This document shows, one piece after another, positions 18,174-28,056 of a DNA stretch of 64,000 nucleotides (within the stretch, counting starts at the first letter, position 1; each line of letters starts with the position of its first letter). The notes beneath the pieces are model-generated. The model worked only from the letters and a program-made list of their open reading frames with translations. It made no database searches and was not told the DNA's origin. The position numbers and the translations under genes were made by a program. The DNA is from Gammaproteobacteria bacterium (GTDB lineage Bacteria > Pseudomonadota > Gammaproteobacteria > Burkholderiales > Rhodocyclaceae): assembly GCA_018828385.1 (NCBI GenBank), contig JAHJVE010000003.1, positions 62,001 through 126,000 on the forward strand, read 5' to 3'.

Positions 18174-20793
18174 CAGCTGCCTCCGCCTGCTCCATTTCGT
18201 CTGCTGCAATTTCGTCCAGTTCGTCTGCGGAAAGCGGGCGCAGCTCGATAGACACAAAATTGCCACCTTCGGTTACGGATCCTGGAAAGACCACCCCAAA
18301 ACCGAGAACATCCATCTCGGCATCCAGTGCGGTTCGCGTTTTGCTCGGATGCTGAGGCTCGGATCGGTGGTCGATCGGATAGAGCAGCAGCAAGGGGACA
18401 TCGCCAACATGCTCTGCCCTTTTGATCTTTGCATCCTGCCAGCCCAGCGAGGAATCAATTTTGAAAGGACTGTCAAATGCGATGTCGGTAGTAGACATCA
18501 GGGCCTTGATGTCGGCATTGCCTTCAATATCCGCCAGTCGTGCGCGAGTCACTGTCTTGACCCTGTCGATTGTGCCCAGATCCAACTGGGAAAGCCTGCC
18601 TTGCCCAGATTCGACAATGCCGACATTCCAGCTGTCGAGTCTGGTATCTGCCTGTTCGAGGAAAGAGCAGAACAGATCTGGTGCGAGATCGGCATGGCTT
18701 GCGTCGACGTGATAGGTCTTGAAGAATCGGACGATCGATGCGCGACTGACATTCCGCCAGAGGAGCCTTTCACCGACATCCTTGGCCCGGTTGCCCAATG
18801 TTTCCTCCCGGCTTACCAGTTCGGCAGCCGCACGCCAGTTGGCTTCGAGAACGGCCTTGTCCTTGTGGGGGAAACGGAAGGTTTGGCGATGTGTTCCCCA
18901 GTAACTGATTGCACAGCGAGTGGCATGTTTCATCTTGGTTGCACTCGTGATTGCCATGCCCGGAATCGTTCGTATTCTTACCGCAATGTCCATTGGTGAC
19001 AGTTCCCGCAGCCTGTATTGCTCGATGTCTTCTCGTATTTCGGATTCGATTGCTGCAAGAGAACGAAACTTCGACCGGAGGTCGTCCGGCATCCAAATTC
19101 TTGGCAGATCTTCGTAGCCGCCTCGATATCCGAACCATCGCCCCATCTGCAACAGGGTGTCGTACTGGGAGCTTGTACGAAGAAAGTAGCTTACGGTCAG
19201 ACCTTCGAGTGTCAGGCCCCGGGCCAGGATTGACCCGCCGACGACCACATAGGTCTTTGGCGGGCCGTCATAGTCGATCCGGTCGTCGCTGGATCCGTTT
19301 TCAACCGGAACCTCCAGTGCCGCCAAAACCTCGGGAATCCTTGTAAGGATTTCATTGGGTTCGATTTTTCGCGCTGTCGTGATGTCGGCAGGGAGGCGGC
19401 CCTGCTCCGACTCCCATACTGAAATCAGTTTCTTCCCTAGTCTGGTCTGCGGATCTGCGAATTGTGCCCGGTTCGTATTCAGCCAGCTCTCGACGAGTGC
19501 GGCAAGTCTTTCATGCATCACCACATAAGCCGAGGTATGGATGAGCATTGTCATGTGTTGTCCAGCCTGACCGCGCGCCCGTCTTGCTGCACAACATGCA
19601 AGGTAGTACAGCAGGGCATTTTCCAAGCTGGGTACTAGTTCCGGGTGAAAATTGTCCCGATGCTGTCGGGACGAAGGCTGAAGTTGTTCCACTTCGGTGT
19701 CTTCCACCGTGCGGATCATGTCTAGCCCTTCTTCTTCGGGCAATGGGCTGGAAGCGTTGGCAGGGGGTCTTCCAAACAGCTTTTCGGTTCCAAAGTAATT
19801 GCCAGATTTTGGCAATGCCGTGATGAAATCCCGGGGGTAAAGATCGTCGATCTCCTGTCCTTCAATCCGGTAAGGATTGATCAGGACGTTCGCGAACGGT
19901 GTTGCCGTGTAGCCAACGTAGCAAGCGGTAGGAAGCAGGCTCAACAGTTCCCGAATTCGCTCGTTGATTGCCGTCATGTCCAGTTCGCCGCGCGCCGAAT
20001 TGACGCTTGCCTGATCGCATTCGTCATCGATAACCAGTATCCGAAGCTGCCGCATGACTGCGGGAAGTGTTCTTTCGATTGCCGTTCGCAGTTCACTCAA
20101 CGGTGAAACGTTCTTCTTGATGATGGCAATCTGCGCCTTGTTGCTATGTGCGAGAAAGCCCCCGTGAGGCGGAGCACGGAAATCACCATCCTGACTGGTT
20201 GGAGTCAGGACTTGCCAGTCCACCGGATGGCGCTGGACGAGGTCGCCGATCATTCGCGATTGTGTCTGGTAACGGAGCTTGTTGGTCAAACCGGCCAAGA
20301 TTATGACCGTGTTGTACCCGGCATCGAGCGCCTTGGCCATGACTGCGGTCATGTTCGCCGTCTTTCCCGACTGCACATGGCCGACCACCAGTCCTCGGCC
20401 AGAAAAAATCCTCGAAGACGGGTTGTTGAGCAGGGATACCACCTCGCTGGAGGCTTGGTTCAGCGAGGCGATTTCGTCATCACCCCAGTGCTTTGAATTT
20501 TTCAGGAAATCCCGAAATGCAGGCCAGTGCTTGTCGCCGACGGTTGGGCCGAAATACCATGGGGTTCGACGCCGGATGATCGAATGGACGTGAAGAATTT
20601 CGATCTTTTCGAATTCTGCCGCTACTATTTCCGAGGCAGCTGCGAGTTCTGCTCTGTTCTTGGCTGACCAGCCAGGTACAAGCAAATCCATTTCTTCGCA
20701 GACGAGACGCGTTGCCATCTCGATATTGCCAGTACCCGGCAATTCCTTGCGAATTCTGCTGACTAGTGCCTGTATCTCTGGCTTTTTCATCAT
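18163..20793 (-). CDS. Z1 domain superfamily II helicase-like protein
   Basis: Walker A VVGHVQSGKTANMTAVMAKALD; DExD-like ILVIDDECDQASV; VVVGGSILARGLTLEGLTVSYFLR. ATG at 20793 has a GGAGAGG ribosome site. Confidence 0.87.
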   Translation of the reverse strand: MMKKPEIQALVSRIRKELPGTGNIEMATRLVCEEMDLLVPGWSAKNRAELAAASEIVAAEFEKIEILHVHSIIRRRTPWYFGPTVGDKHWPAFRDFLKNSKHWGDDEIASLNQASSEVVSLLNNPSSRIFSGRGLVVGHVQSGKTANMTAVMAKALDAGYNTVIILAGLTNKLRYQTQSRMIGDLVQRHPVDWQVLTPTSQDGDFRAPPHGGFLAHSNKAQIAIIKKNVSPLSELRTAIERTLPAVMRQLRILVIDDECDQASVNSARGELDMTAINERIRELLSLLPTACYVGYTATPFANVLINPYRIEGQEIDDLYPRDFITALPKSGNYFGTEKLFGRPPANASSPLPEEEGLDMIRTVEDTEVEQLQPSSRQHRDNFHPELVPSLENALLYYLACCAARRARGQAGQHMTMLIHTSAYVVMHERLAALVESWLNTNRAQFADPQTRLGKKLISVWESEQGRLPADITTARKIEPNEILTRIPEVLAALEVPVENGSSDDRIDYDGPPKTYVVVGGSILARGLTLEGLTVSYFLRTSSQYDTLLQMGRWFGYRGGYEDLPRIWMPDDLRSKFRSLAAIESEIREDIEQYRLRELSPMDIAVRIRTIPGMAITSATKMKHATRCAISYWGTHRQTFRFPHKDKAVLEANWRAAAELVSREETLGNRAKDVGERLLWRNVSRASIVRFFKTYHVDASHADLAPDLFCSFLEQADTRLDSWNVGIVESGQGRLSQLDLGTIDRVKTVTRARLADIEGNADIKALMSTTDIAFDSPFKIDSSLGWQDAKIKRAEHVGDVPLLLLYPIDHRSEPQHPSKTRTALDAEMDVLGFGVVFPGSVTEGGNFVSIELRPLSADELDEIAADEMEQAEAADVA

Positions 20794-21142
20794 GCCCCTC
20801 TCCAATGATCATGTAATTGTCGATTGCACCATGATTCTGGCGTTTGAAAACTATGCCCGATCAATTCCTGAGAGTGATACGGATCCTTCACTGGTGCCGA
20901 TGACACCTTGTAAGACCGCATGGAGATTGAGAGGGAAAGGAAACAGGCCGATGGGCAATGCAAAATGCAATTATGCTAAAGGTGTCAGATCCATGCAATC
21001 GCGTTATTGCAGCAGTTCGATTGCCGATTTTCCTTGAGCAGAGCGCGATTTCCGGTTAGCAATGCAGGCTGAAAAATATTCGGTCAACCAACAGATGACA
21101 AATTCTGACTACAGTCAGTGCTCCGGTAACAGAGCCATGTAT

Positions 21143-22681
21143 TCAGGAGAGCAACCTTTTCACCTTGGCTGCAATTTCTGCTGCAAGGAGTGGCGGGACT
21201 GCGTTTCCGACCTGATGAAACTGCTCGGTCCTGTTTCCCTGGAAGAAATAGTTGTCAGGGAAGGTTTGCAGACGCGCGGCTTCGCGAACCGTCAGACTTC
21301 GACATTGCGCAGCATCGGGATGGATGAAGTAGTGTCCGTCCTTAGAGATGTGACTGGTGATCGTCGTTGACGGTCGATTCCCGACCTGGACACGGAACCG
21401 GTCGGAGAAGTTTCCAGACTCCCAATTAGCATGTTTCGGGGCCAGCCCCGGAAGGCTGAATTCGTTATGGCCCTTTGGCGATCGCTTCTCAATGGTGGCA
21501 AATGTTGCGGCAAAAACGTATCTGCGGAGATCCTCGGACATGTGGCCCCGACTTTCGTGGTTGAGGATCACTGGAAGTGCTGGGTCACGCAGGCGGAACA
21601 GCAGGTCATTGGAAGTTTCCATCCGGGTCGGTGGTTTGGGGATGCGGAGTGCCCCGGAATCAACCTTGACCAACAAACCCGGAATGGCCTGAAGCAATTC
21701 CGCCGACAGCGTCGTCATGCCTGCAGCAATTGCATGTCGGGAAAGATCGAGGCAATGGCTGGACACAACCTCTGCCCAAGCCTCCTTCGAGTCGGGTTGT
21801 CGGGTGAGTTTGCTTCGCAGTTTTGGCAAATCGCCAATGGCATCAAGGACGGAAATCTTCTTTCGAGGGGAGAGTGGTTGCGTTCTGCCAGAAATGTCGC
21901 TGCGAACGCCGAGCAGAATCACACGATGTCGTGCCTGCGGAATGCCGTGCTCTTCAGCGTGGACAACGAAGTCGAAGGGATCGATGCTGTCGATATCCAT
22001 GTCTTCGGTGAATGTTGTAGTGCTCGTCAGCGAATGAATTCGATAGGTGGTCTGAGTGCCATTAGCCATGGCGAGTGCGGCCGAGGGGTTGACCAGATCG
22101 GTCAGTATGTCCTGAAAAATCTGGCGATTACCCACCCTGGACGAAAGAATGCCTTTAACGTTTTCCATTACGAACACGGCGGGGCGTGTCTTCTGGAGCA
22201 CCCGCAGGTATTCGCGGTAAAGGAAGTGCCGCTTGTCGTCTTCAGGCCGATAGTCTGCCTTGCCACGATTTCTCGAACGGCCTACCAGCGAATAGGCCTG
22301 GCAGGGCGGGCCGCCTATTAGGACGCAATCCTCGCCGGGTTTCAGGCGCTCGTCGATTGCTTTGTCCAGAAGTCGGTCGCCCTCGGACGAGCCCAAAGTG
22401 ATATTGAGCGTTTCCTCGCTTGCCTTGTCCCAGAGTTTCCGGGTGTTTTCGGAATTCCACGGTAGCGTCGAGACACCACGGCAGAAATCGTAATAGGCCT
22501 GCATGCCTGATCCGGAGGCCCTGAGATGACGGTAATAGCTTCTCAGCCGAAGCGTTTGGTGTGCCGCCGGGTTCATTTCGGCTGACACCAGAATCCGGAA
22601 GACTTGGCCGTCATCAAGCCCGGCAAAGCCTTCGCCCAGTCCACCCGGCCCGGAGAAAAGGTCAATTACCGGAATACTCAT
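21143..22681 (-). CDS. dcm: DNA (cytosine-5-)-methyltransferase
   Basis: IDLFSGPGGLGEGF (motif I), GGPPCQAYSLVGRSRN (IV), VMENVKGIL (VI), QARHRVILLGVR (VIII), QVGNAVPPLLA (X). Confidence 0.95.
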   Translation of the reverse strand: MSIPVIDLFSGPGGLGEGFAGLDDGQVFRILVSAEMNPAAHQTLRLRSYYRHLRASGSGMQAYYDFCRGVSTLPWNSENTRKLWDKASEETLNITLGSSEGDRLLDKAIDERLKPGEDCVLIGGPPCQAYSLVGRSRNRGKADYRPEDDKRHFLYREYLRVLQKTRPAVFVMENVKGILSSRVGNRQIFQDILTDLVNPSAALAMANGTQTTYRIHSLTSTTTFTEDMDIDSIDPFDFVVHAEEHGIPQARHRVILLGVRSDISGRTQPLSPRKKISVLDAIGDLPKLRSKLTRQPDSKEAWAEVVSSHCLDLSRHAIAAGMTTLSAELLQAIPGLLVKVDSGALRIPKPPTRMETSNDLLFRLRDPALPVILNHESRGHMSEDLRRYVFAATFATIEKRSPKGHNEFSLPGLAPKHANWESGNFSDRFRVQVGNRPSTTITSHISKDGHYFIHPDAAQCRSLTVREAARLQTFPDNYFFQGNRTEQFHQVGNAVPPLLAAEIAAKVKRLLS

Positions 22682-22728
22682 TCGGATACGTCTTTCGGGG
22701 TTGTCCGCTTGGCACTCCGGCTGGAATA

Positions 22729-23196
22729 ATGACCGGTATGACAGATGTGGTTACGCCAGCAGTACGGTCGCGCATGATGTCCGGGATCCGTGGCAAGGAT
22801 ACGCGGCCGGAAATGGCTGTCCGACGTTTTCTGCATCGAGCCGGATTGCGTTTTCGGTTGCATGACAGGAGTCTGCCCGGTGCTCCTGATCTGGTTTTTC
22901 CGCGCCATGGTGCGGTGGTGTTCGTTCACGGTTGTTACTGGCATCGACACGAGGGCTGCAAGTATGCCTCGACACCGGCTAGCAATGTTGAATTCTGGCA
23001 AAGAAAATTTGCCGGCAATGTCCGGCGCGACCGCGATACCGTTCATATGCTGATTAAATCCGGCTGGCGGGTATTTATCCTTTGGGAGTGTGCATTTCGT
23101 TACCCAGAGTTCGACGTAATGCTGGCTTGGCTGCCCGATGCAATTCGGTTGGGTAGCGAAGAATTAACGGAATGGCCTACTCATCCCTCGGCATGA
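22729..23196 (+). CDS. vsr: Very short patch repair endonuclease
   Basis: RSRMMSGIRGKDTRPEMAVRRFLHRAGLRFRLHDRSLPGAPDLVFPRHGAVVFVHGCYWHRHEGC; divergent from dcm. Confidence 0.93.
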   Translation: MTGMTDVVTPAVRSRMMSGIRGKDTRPEMAVRRFLHRAGLRFRLHDRSLPGAPDLVFPRHGAVVFVHGCYWHRHEGCKYASTPASNVEFWQRKFAGNVRRDRDTVHMLIKSGWRVFILWECAFRYPEFDVMLAWLPDAIRLGSEELTEWPTHPSA

Positions 23197-23386
23197 CGAT
23201 CAGGGCAGGTAGCATCGAGATCACCTCCGTCATAGACAACGAATTCCCAAATTTTGAGAAAGCTAAGCGACAGATTTTGGCCTGATCTTTGCGCTAGGCC
23301 AATAGTCAGCTTGGCCAATGTGCAAACTATTGGATAGTCTTCGAGAACAGAGAGGATGCCCAAGGCGGTGGCGTTGCCTCCTATCA

Positions 23387-23605
23387 CTAATCCCAATAGC
23401 TATCCGTAACCATTGGTGCGATCAGGTCAAATCCATCATTAGTAAAGTCGCAGCCATAGAGATTTCCGCACAAGTCCAAACCGCAACATCCACCTACCAT
23501 GGAAAGCCCAGTGACAGGATTGGTTACAGAATCGTCTGTCGAGTAGATTGTCGCGGCAGTGGTGGTTTCGAACCAGTCGTTTGAGGCCATAAAAGCTCCA
23601 TTCAT
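23387..23605 (-). CDS. Small hypothetical protein
   Basis: MNGAFMASNDWFETTTAATIYSTDDS...; ATGA overlap with the upstream ORF stop. Confidence 0.4.
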   Translation of the reverse strand: MNGAFMASNDWFETTTAATIYSTDDSVTNPVTGLSMVGGCCGLDLCGNLYGCDFTNDGFDLIAPMVTDSYWD

Positions 23606-23937
23606 TTGCTGTGATTGATCAGTGAGATGATCCGAGCGCAGCCCAATGACAACAGTCCCGCGGTCAGGATCATCAATAGTGCAACCGCTCCTGTAGCCAA
23701 ACAATCTGCGATTCCCGACTCATCATCCAGCAGCCATTGGGCAAGTGTGATTCCGAGAACGGGGTGAATTGCATCGAGAAGGAGGTTTCTTCCGAGCGTC
23801 TCGAGAAACTTGCCTAGCTCGTTTGAAGTCCAGTTCATGTTTTGATCGACAGGTTGCGCTAGGAACCAATCTACCGAGCAGAGGCGTGTATTTCTGAAAA
23901 ACCTTTTACCAGTACCAGGCGCCCAACCAGCCAGCAA
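23602..23937 (-). CDS. Small membrane protein
   Basis: Hydrophobic helix GAVALLMILTAGLLSLGCARIISLI; ATGA-coupled to the next ORF. Confidence 0.45.
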   Translation of the reverse strand: MLAGWAPGTGKRFFRNTRLCSVDWFLAQPVDQNMNWTSNELGKFLETLGRNLLLDAIHPVLGITLAQWLLDDESGIADCLATGAVALLMILTAGLLSLGCARIISLINHSK

Positions 23938-23941
23938 CTCT

Positions 23942-24562
23942 TCAAAGGCTCACGTCCAATGTTGATGGGCGATTGCGTGCGACCCACGCGCGTAGGGTGG
24001 GGCGGCTGACTCCAACTAGCTTAGCGATCGCAGTCTGATTGATACCCAACTTTTGATACCGCTCTATTTCCGATCGTTTCTCATCTAGCTTGTAGCTCTT
24101 GGCTTGAGCCCCTCGTGGCCGCCCAAGTTGCTTTCCGGCTTCTTTACGCTTGGCGAGAGCTTCACGTGTACGCATGGAAATGAAATCGCGTTCGATTTCG
24201 GCTGCGAGCCCGAGGATCGTTGCTGTAATTTTCGATTGCATCGAGTTGTCGAATGCCAGTCCATTCTTGACGATCACTACGGAGACCTGTCGTTCAGACG
24301 CAAACTTGAGAATTTCGAGCACTTGCAGTGTGCTTCTGGCCAAGCGGCTCACCTCGGCGACCAAGAGGACATCGCCTTTGTCCGCAACGGACAACAATTC
24401 GCCGATTTTTCGGCTACTCCAGGAAACACTACCGGACGCTGTGTCTTCGATCACGCTATCTGGTTCTATACCGCGTTCCTGGCAGTATTGGTGGATGCCA
24501 TGGAGCTGATTTTGCGCGTCCTGTGCGCTCGTCGATACTCGCAAATAGATATAAATTGCCAT
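23942..24562 (-). CDS. Serine recombinase (resolvase/invertase family)
   Basis: MAIYIYLRVSTSAQDAQNQL, LLVAEVSRLARSTLQVLEIL, C-terminal HTH INQTAIAKLVGVSRPTLRAWVA. Confidence 0.92.
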   Translation of the reverse strand: MAIYIYLRVSTSAQDAQNQLHGIHQYCQERGIEPDSVIEDTASGSVSWSSRKIGELLSVADKGDVLLVAEVSRLARSTLQVLEILKFASERQVSVVIVKNGLAFDNSMQSKITATILGLAAEIERDFISMRTREALAKRKEAGKQLGRPRGAQAKSYKLDEKRSEIERYQKLGINQTAIAKLVGVSRPTLRAWVARNRPSTLDVSL

Positions 24563-24701
24563 GTCTCTCCTCTTGGAAAAAACAAACCCTGTATTCAGTT
24601 AAAGCTACCGATACGGGTAAGGTTTTTCTGTTTTTTCCCTTGCCGGTTAGTGAAAGGCGAAAACGGTGGTTTTTTATTTCCAGAAAAATCCCAGGGAGTC
24701 C

Positions 24702-25007
24702 CTAATTGATGCGCATGGTTTGCCCATCTTCAACAACGTATAGAGTGACGTCGCGTAATCGGTATTGACCACCGGGGCCGCCTTGGATGCAATACTCTCC
24801 ATAGGCAGGATGCACCATAACAAGGAACGGAAATCCTCCCCATCTCTGTGGTTCGGCTTTAGCCAAGGCATTCTGGTTGTAATACTTGCTTGATCGCTTG
24901 ATCGTTGCGTAAAGCTGCTGTCCTTTAGCGACCATTTCTTTCTTGCGGTGATCGTGTTCAGTAGCTTTCGTTCTGCCAACGTCGGTACTCATGTCTAAGA
25001 TGTCCAT
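24702..25007 (-). CDS. Conserved hypothetical protein of the mobile module
   Basis: 101 aa ORF, well formed, same strand as neighbours. Confidence 0.5.
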   Translation of the reverse strand: MDILDMSTDVGRTKATEHDHRKKEMVAKGQQLYATIKRSSKYYNQNALAKAEPQRWGGFPFLVMVHPAYGEYCIQGGPGGQYRLRDVTLYVVEDGQTMRIN

Positions 25008-25114
25008 TTAACTTTCCTAACAGCGGTAGATACCGCTCCATGATTGGGCGAGCCGGGCAGCCAAGTGATGTCTGGCTGCCCGTCGGTTTAGATGAATGAA
25101 GTGAGCTGCTGCAC

Positions 25115-25597
25115 TCAGATCGGTAGGGTGTTGCCAGATTTAGCCTCAAGTAATAGTTCTTCGTCGGTTACCAGGAGCTCGGCAATTACGTTGTCCAGGT
25201 TGCTCGCTTGGTATGCATTCTTGAAGCGGCGACTATTGCAAAGTTGCAGTGCGAAGATTCGGCAGATGTAACGGACGTCATCGTTCCAAGGAACTCTTCC
25301 TTTATTCATTCGGCGAACCGACTCGAATTGAACTCCCAGCGCACGGCGCAATCCCCAGTGAGCGGCATCACAAAAGTCGACGTCCATTTTTTCCGCCAGA
25401 ATCTCGATCTGGTCGTATAGCAGCCAGTCCTCTGCGGATTTTTTGTCGAATGAAAGCTTGATGAGCGGCTTTCTCATACAAGCCAATGTCATCCAGTCAA
25501 TTTGGAGGAAAAATGCCGGGGGTTTCATCCCGCACAATGGAAGGATGTCTTTTTCATCCATGGGCTTGGTCGGGATAGTCAGAGCTTCTTTCTTCAT
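25115..25597 (-). CDS. Hypothetical protein of the mobile module
   Basis: MKKEALTIPTKPMDEKDILPLCGMKPPAFFLQIDWM...; overlaps the end of the integrase gene. Confidence 0.55.
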   Translation of the reverse strand: MKKEALTIPTKPMDEKDILPLCGMKPPAFFLQIDWMTLACMRKPLIKLSFDKKSAEDWLLYDQIEILAEKMDVDFCDAAHWGLRRALGVQFESVRRMNKGRVPWNDDVRYICRIFALQLCNSRRFKNAYQASNLDNVIAELLVTDEELLLEAKSGNTLPI

Positions 25598-26648
25598 TGA
25601 TATTTTCCTTGTCATTAAGGGATGGTGCAGTGATAGAAGGGACGGATTTAGGGCGAAGTTGGTGTCCAACGCTGCCGCAGTACATGCCGGTCGCTGATTC
25701 GCGGTAATGGCCTGCCTCTAGGGAAACGGCGAGCATTGCCTTTTTGTGTTCCAGCCTGTCTGTAGGCAGGATTCCGTGGTTCTTTATGGGGGCTGCTACA
25801 CCGGCGTAGTAAGCGTATTCATCCTGTAGAAATCCGTGACGGAGTCCGTGCGCCGTTACACCCAGTTCTTCCCTAGTGGCGCCTAGCTGACCCATCAAGT
25901 AGTAAAAATGGGATTGGGCCTGGCGCCATGTCTTATCAGGCCAGCGCATTTGGGCATTTAGCTGCTTGCCGACAATTTCCTTGGCTCGATCAACGATTTC
26001 CCGTTGCCGTTCGGTACGGATCGGGATCATTCGATGCTTCCCACCTTTGGTGCCGTCGGTGATGTAGAGGTGATCTTGGCCTAGTGCGGTTGCTCGCCAA
26101 GGACGCAGCTCGAGTGACTCCTTTGCACGAAGACCAAAGTAGCGTTGCAACTGGAGGAGGGCAGCGAGGCGTGGGTCAAGCTGGCCGGCATTTTGAATGA
26201 ACTTGTCCACATCGATTCCCTGTGCTTCCCACGACAAGTCTTCGGTGGCTGCGGTTTTCCGGACGAGATGCTCACGGCCGCCGGCATAAACCCCGATGTC
26301 CTCGATCATTCCTTCTTTGTCGATCCATCTGCAGAAAGAACGCAAGTTCGAAAACAAGCCGTGAATGGACTTCGCGGCCAGTCCTTTTTCCATCCAATGG
26401 GTGAATACTGCCTGCACATGCTTCGGTTTCAGATGAGTCGGGCTTTCCAGGCGATATCCGAGTTGGCTAAGCTGGGCAAATATCAGCCGCAGGTTGCCGC
26501 GACGCTCGCGGCGGGTTTTCCGGCTGCTGTCTCGCGGAATGTCGCGAAGGCGAGAGTGATTTTTCTGATTGTTGTGATTGATAATCCGATCCAACTCATC
26601 CCTGAAACGCTTGGGTAATAGTTGGTCCGCAAGGGAGGTTCTACTCAT
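25554..26648 (-). CDS. Integrase domain-containing tyrosine recombinase
   Basis: LQRYFGLRAKESLELRPW; TAHGLRHGFLQDEYAYYAG (HxxR); SLEAGHYRESATGMYCG (H...Y). ATG at 26648 with upstream GGAGGG. Confidence 0.82.
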   Translation of the reverse strand: MSRTSLADQLLPKRFRDELDRIINHNNQKNHSRLRDIPRDSSRKTRRERRGNLRLIFAQLSQLGYRLESPTHLKPKHVQAVFTHWMEKGLAAKSIHGLFSNLRSFCRWIDKEGMIEDIGVYAGGREHLVRKTAATEDLSWEAQGIDVDKFIQNAGQLDPRLAALLQLQRYFGLRAKESLELRPWRATALGQDHLYITDGTKGGKHRMIPIRTERQREIVDRAKEIVGKQLNAQMRWPDKTWRQAQSHFYYLMGQLGATREELGVTAHGLRHGFLQDEYAYYAGVAAPIKNHGILPTDRLEHKKAMLAVSLEAGHYRESATGMYCGSVGHQLRPKSVPSITAPSLNDKENINEERSSDYPDQAHG

Positions 26649-26760
26649 TTCCGTCCCTCCCTGACATCCATTAAAACTTTGTTCTGGTGAAAAGCAGGTT
26701 TTAAAAACTGCACGTATCCCAGTAATGGTGCGGGAAGTGATGTATGTCTGGTTTTTCCGT

Positions 26761-27579
26761 TCATTTGTTTGAATTAGGCGAGAATGTGGGCAAAGACGTG
26801 TCCTGTTGTGGCAAGCGGCCCAGCGCCGCCAACGCGGAAGCGATTCCAGCTTTCGCATCGCCAAACGATTCGGCTTGTTGTTTCTGCTTTTGCACATCAG
26901 AAATGCGAGATGCCTTGCGATTGGCGGCCGCGATTTGACGCTCAATTTCCTTTTGGACCAGCCCCGGGACTGGCTCCTTGTTTCGCTCTTCAACGACCTT
27001 AATGGCATTGGCGATCTGTGCTGGTTGGTACATCAACTCGAGCTGAGTCGCGCGTTCTGGGTCTGTAGGAGTAAAGGTCACGATGCCGCTTGGGCGCCGA
27101 ATCCGTATTTTTTCTGCAGCAGAAGAAATTGGATTTGCTGCTGCTGTTGCAGTTGGCAGGCAATGTTCCTGTTTTAAAAGGGATTGCGATTCTTGCCTCG
27201 GCGGAGTCTGGTCAGGCTCAAGCCAAGGAGCTGCTTTCAGCACTGCGTTGCCCAAAGCACTTGAACTAATTTTTAGAAATTCTCTTTTGGCGATCTGGAC
27301 GCCATGCCCGCGAAACGTATGGAAGCGGAACCAGTCGGCAATAAAGAATTGGAATCGATCAAAATCACCGACCAGAAGTTTCTCTCCACACAACGTCTTG
27401 ATTCCTGTTTGAAGTGCAGCAGGATCCAAACCGAGTGTTGCCGCCAGCGGTCGGAGGGGGATTTCGGCAACTCCGATCAAGTTCGTGTAGCGCCCACCCC
27501 AGAATCCCATTCCAAGAATGAGCTTGATTTCGGGTAGCAAGCCGGAGACGCGCGGCCAGTCGAGCAGATTGGTCGGCAT
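26761..27579 (-). CDS. Hypothetical protein of the mobile module, possible wHTH
   Basis: 272 aa; MPTNLLDWPRVSGLLPEIKLILGMGFWGGRYTNLIGVAEIPLRPLAATLGLDPAALQTGIKTL. Confidence 0.55.
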   Translation of the reverse strand: MPTNLLDWPRVSGLLPEIKLILGMGFWGGRYTNLIGVAEIPLRPLAATLGLDPAALQTGIKTLCGEKLLVGDFDRFQFFIADWFRFHTFRGHGVQIAKREFLKISSSALGNAVLKAAPWLEPDQTPPRQESQSLLKQEHCLPTATAAANPISSAAEKIRIRRPSGIVTFTPTDPERATQLELMYQPAQIANAIKVVEERNKEPVPGLVQKEIERQIAAANRKASRISDVQKQKQQAESFGDAKAGIASALAALGRLPQQDTSLPTFSPNSNK

Positions 27580-27766
27580 GATTGATTTCTCCCTCATGAT
27601 TTACAGCTTCAAACCACCCGTGGTGGGTTGGAGGGAGAAGGGAAAAACTCCAAATCTAGGTGCTTCAGTTGGTGTCGCCATCCTTTACTCCATGCGTCGA
27701 AAAATTGTTTTTTTATGCTGATCGACGGACGGGGTGACGGCAATGCAGGAATGCAGTCGAAAAACC

Positions 27767-27907
27767 GGGGTTAGACGTAGGAATGGATAAATTCAGTCAG
27801 TTTTTTGGCCAGGATGATCAAAAAACCGAACGGAACATTGATCCGGTGTTTTAGCTAGCGTTGTGGCAGATTTCTTTGAGTTCGAGTCCATTCCTACGCC
27901 TAACCCC
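27767..27907. repeat. Long near-perfect inverted repeat between divergent mobile modules
   Basis: GGGGTTAGACGTAGGAATGGA (27767-27787) versus TCCATTCCTACGCCTAACCCC (27887-27907), 20/21 complementary; inner GTTTTTTG/CAAAAAAC hairpin. Confidence 0.8.
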
Positions 27908-28056
27908 CCATTTTTTGCTGCATTTGTCGATGGTCGAGGCGGAAGTCGGTCGTGATAATTCAATACATGGCTTGATACAGATAAATCAGATCGAGCAGGC
28001 TCAATTCCTTAGACTTTCTGAAGTCGGTAGCGACTTGTTAAATGCAAGGTGAATTT

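Noticed and set aside
27881-27910. GTTCGAGTCC...CCCCCCA resembling a tRNA 3' end (possible attP)
   Set aside because: The sequence before the putative T-loop cannot pair with that after it; no T-stem or acceptor stem. It is one arm of the inverted repeat instead.
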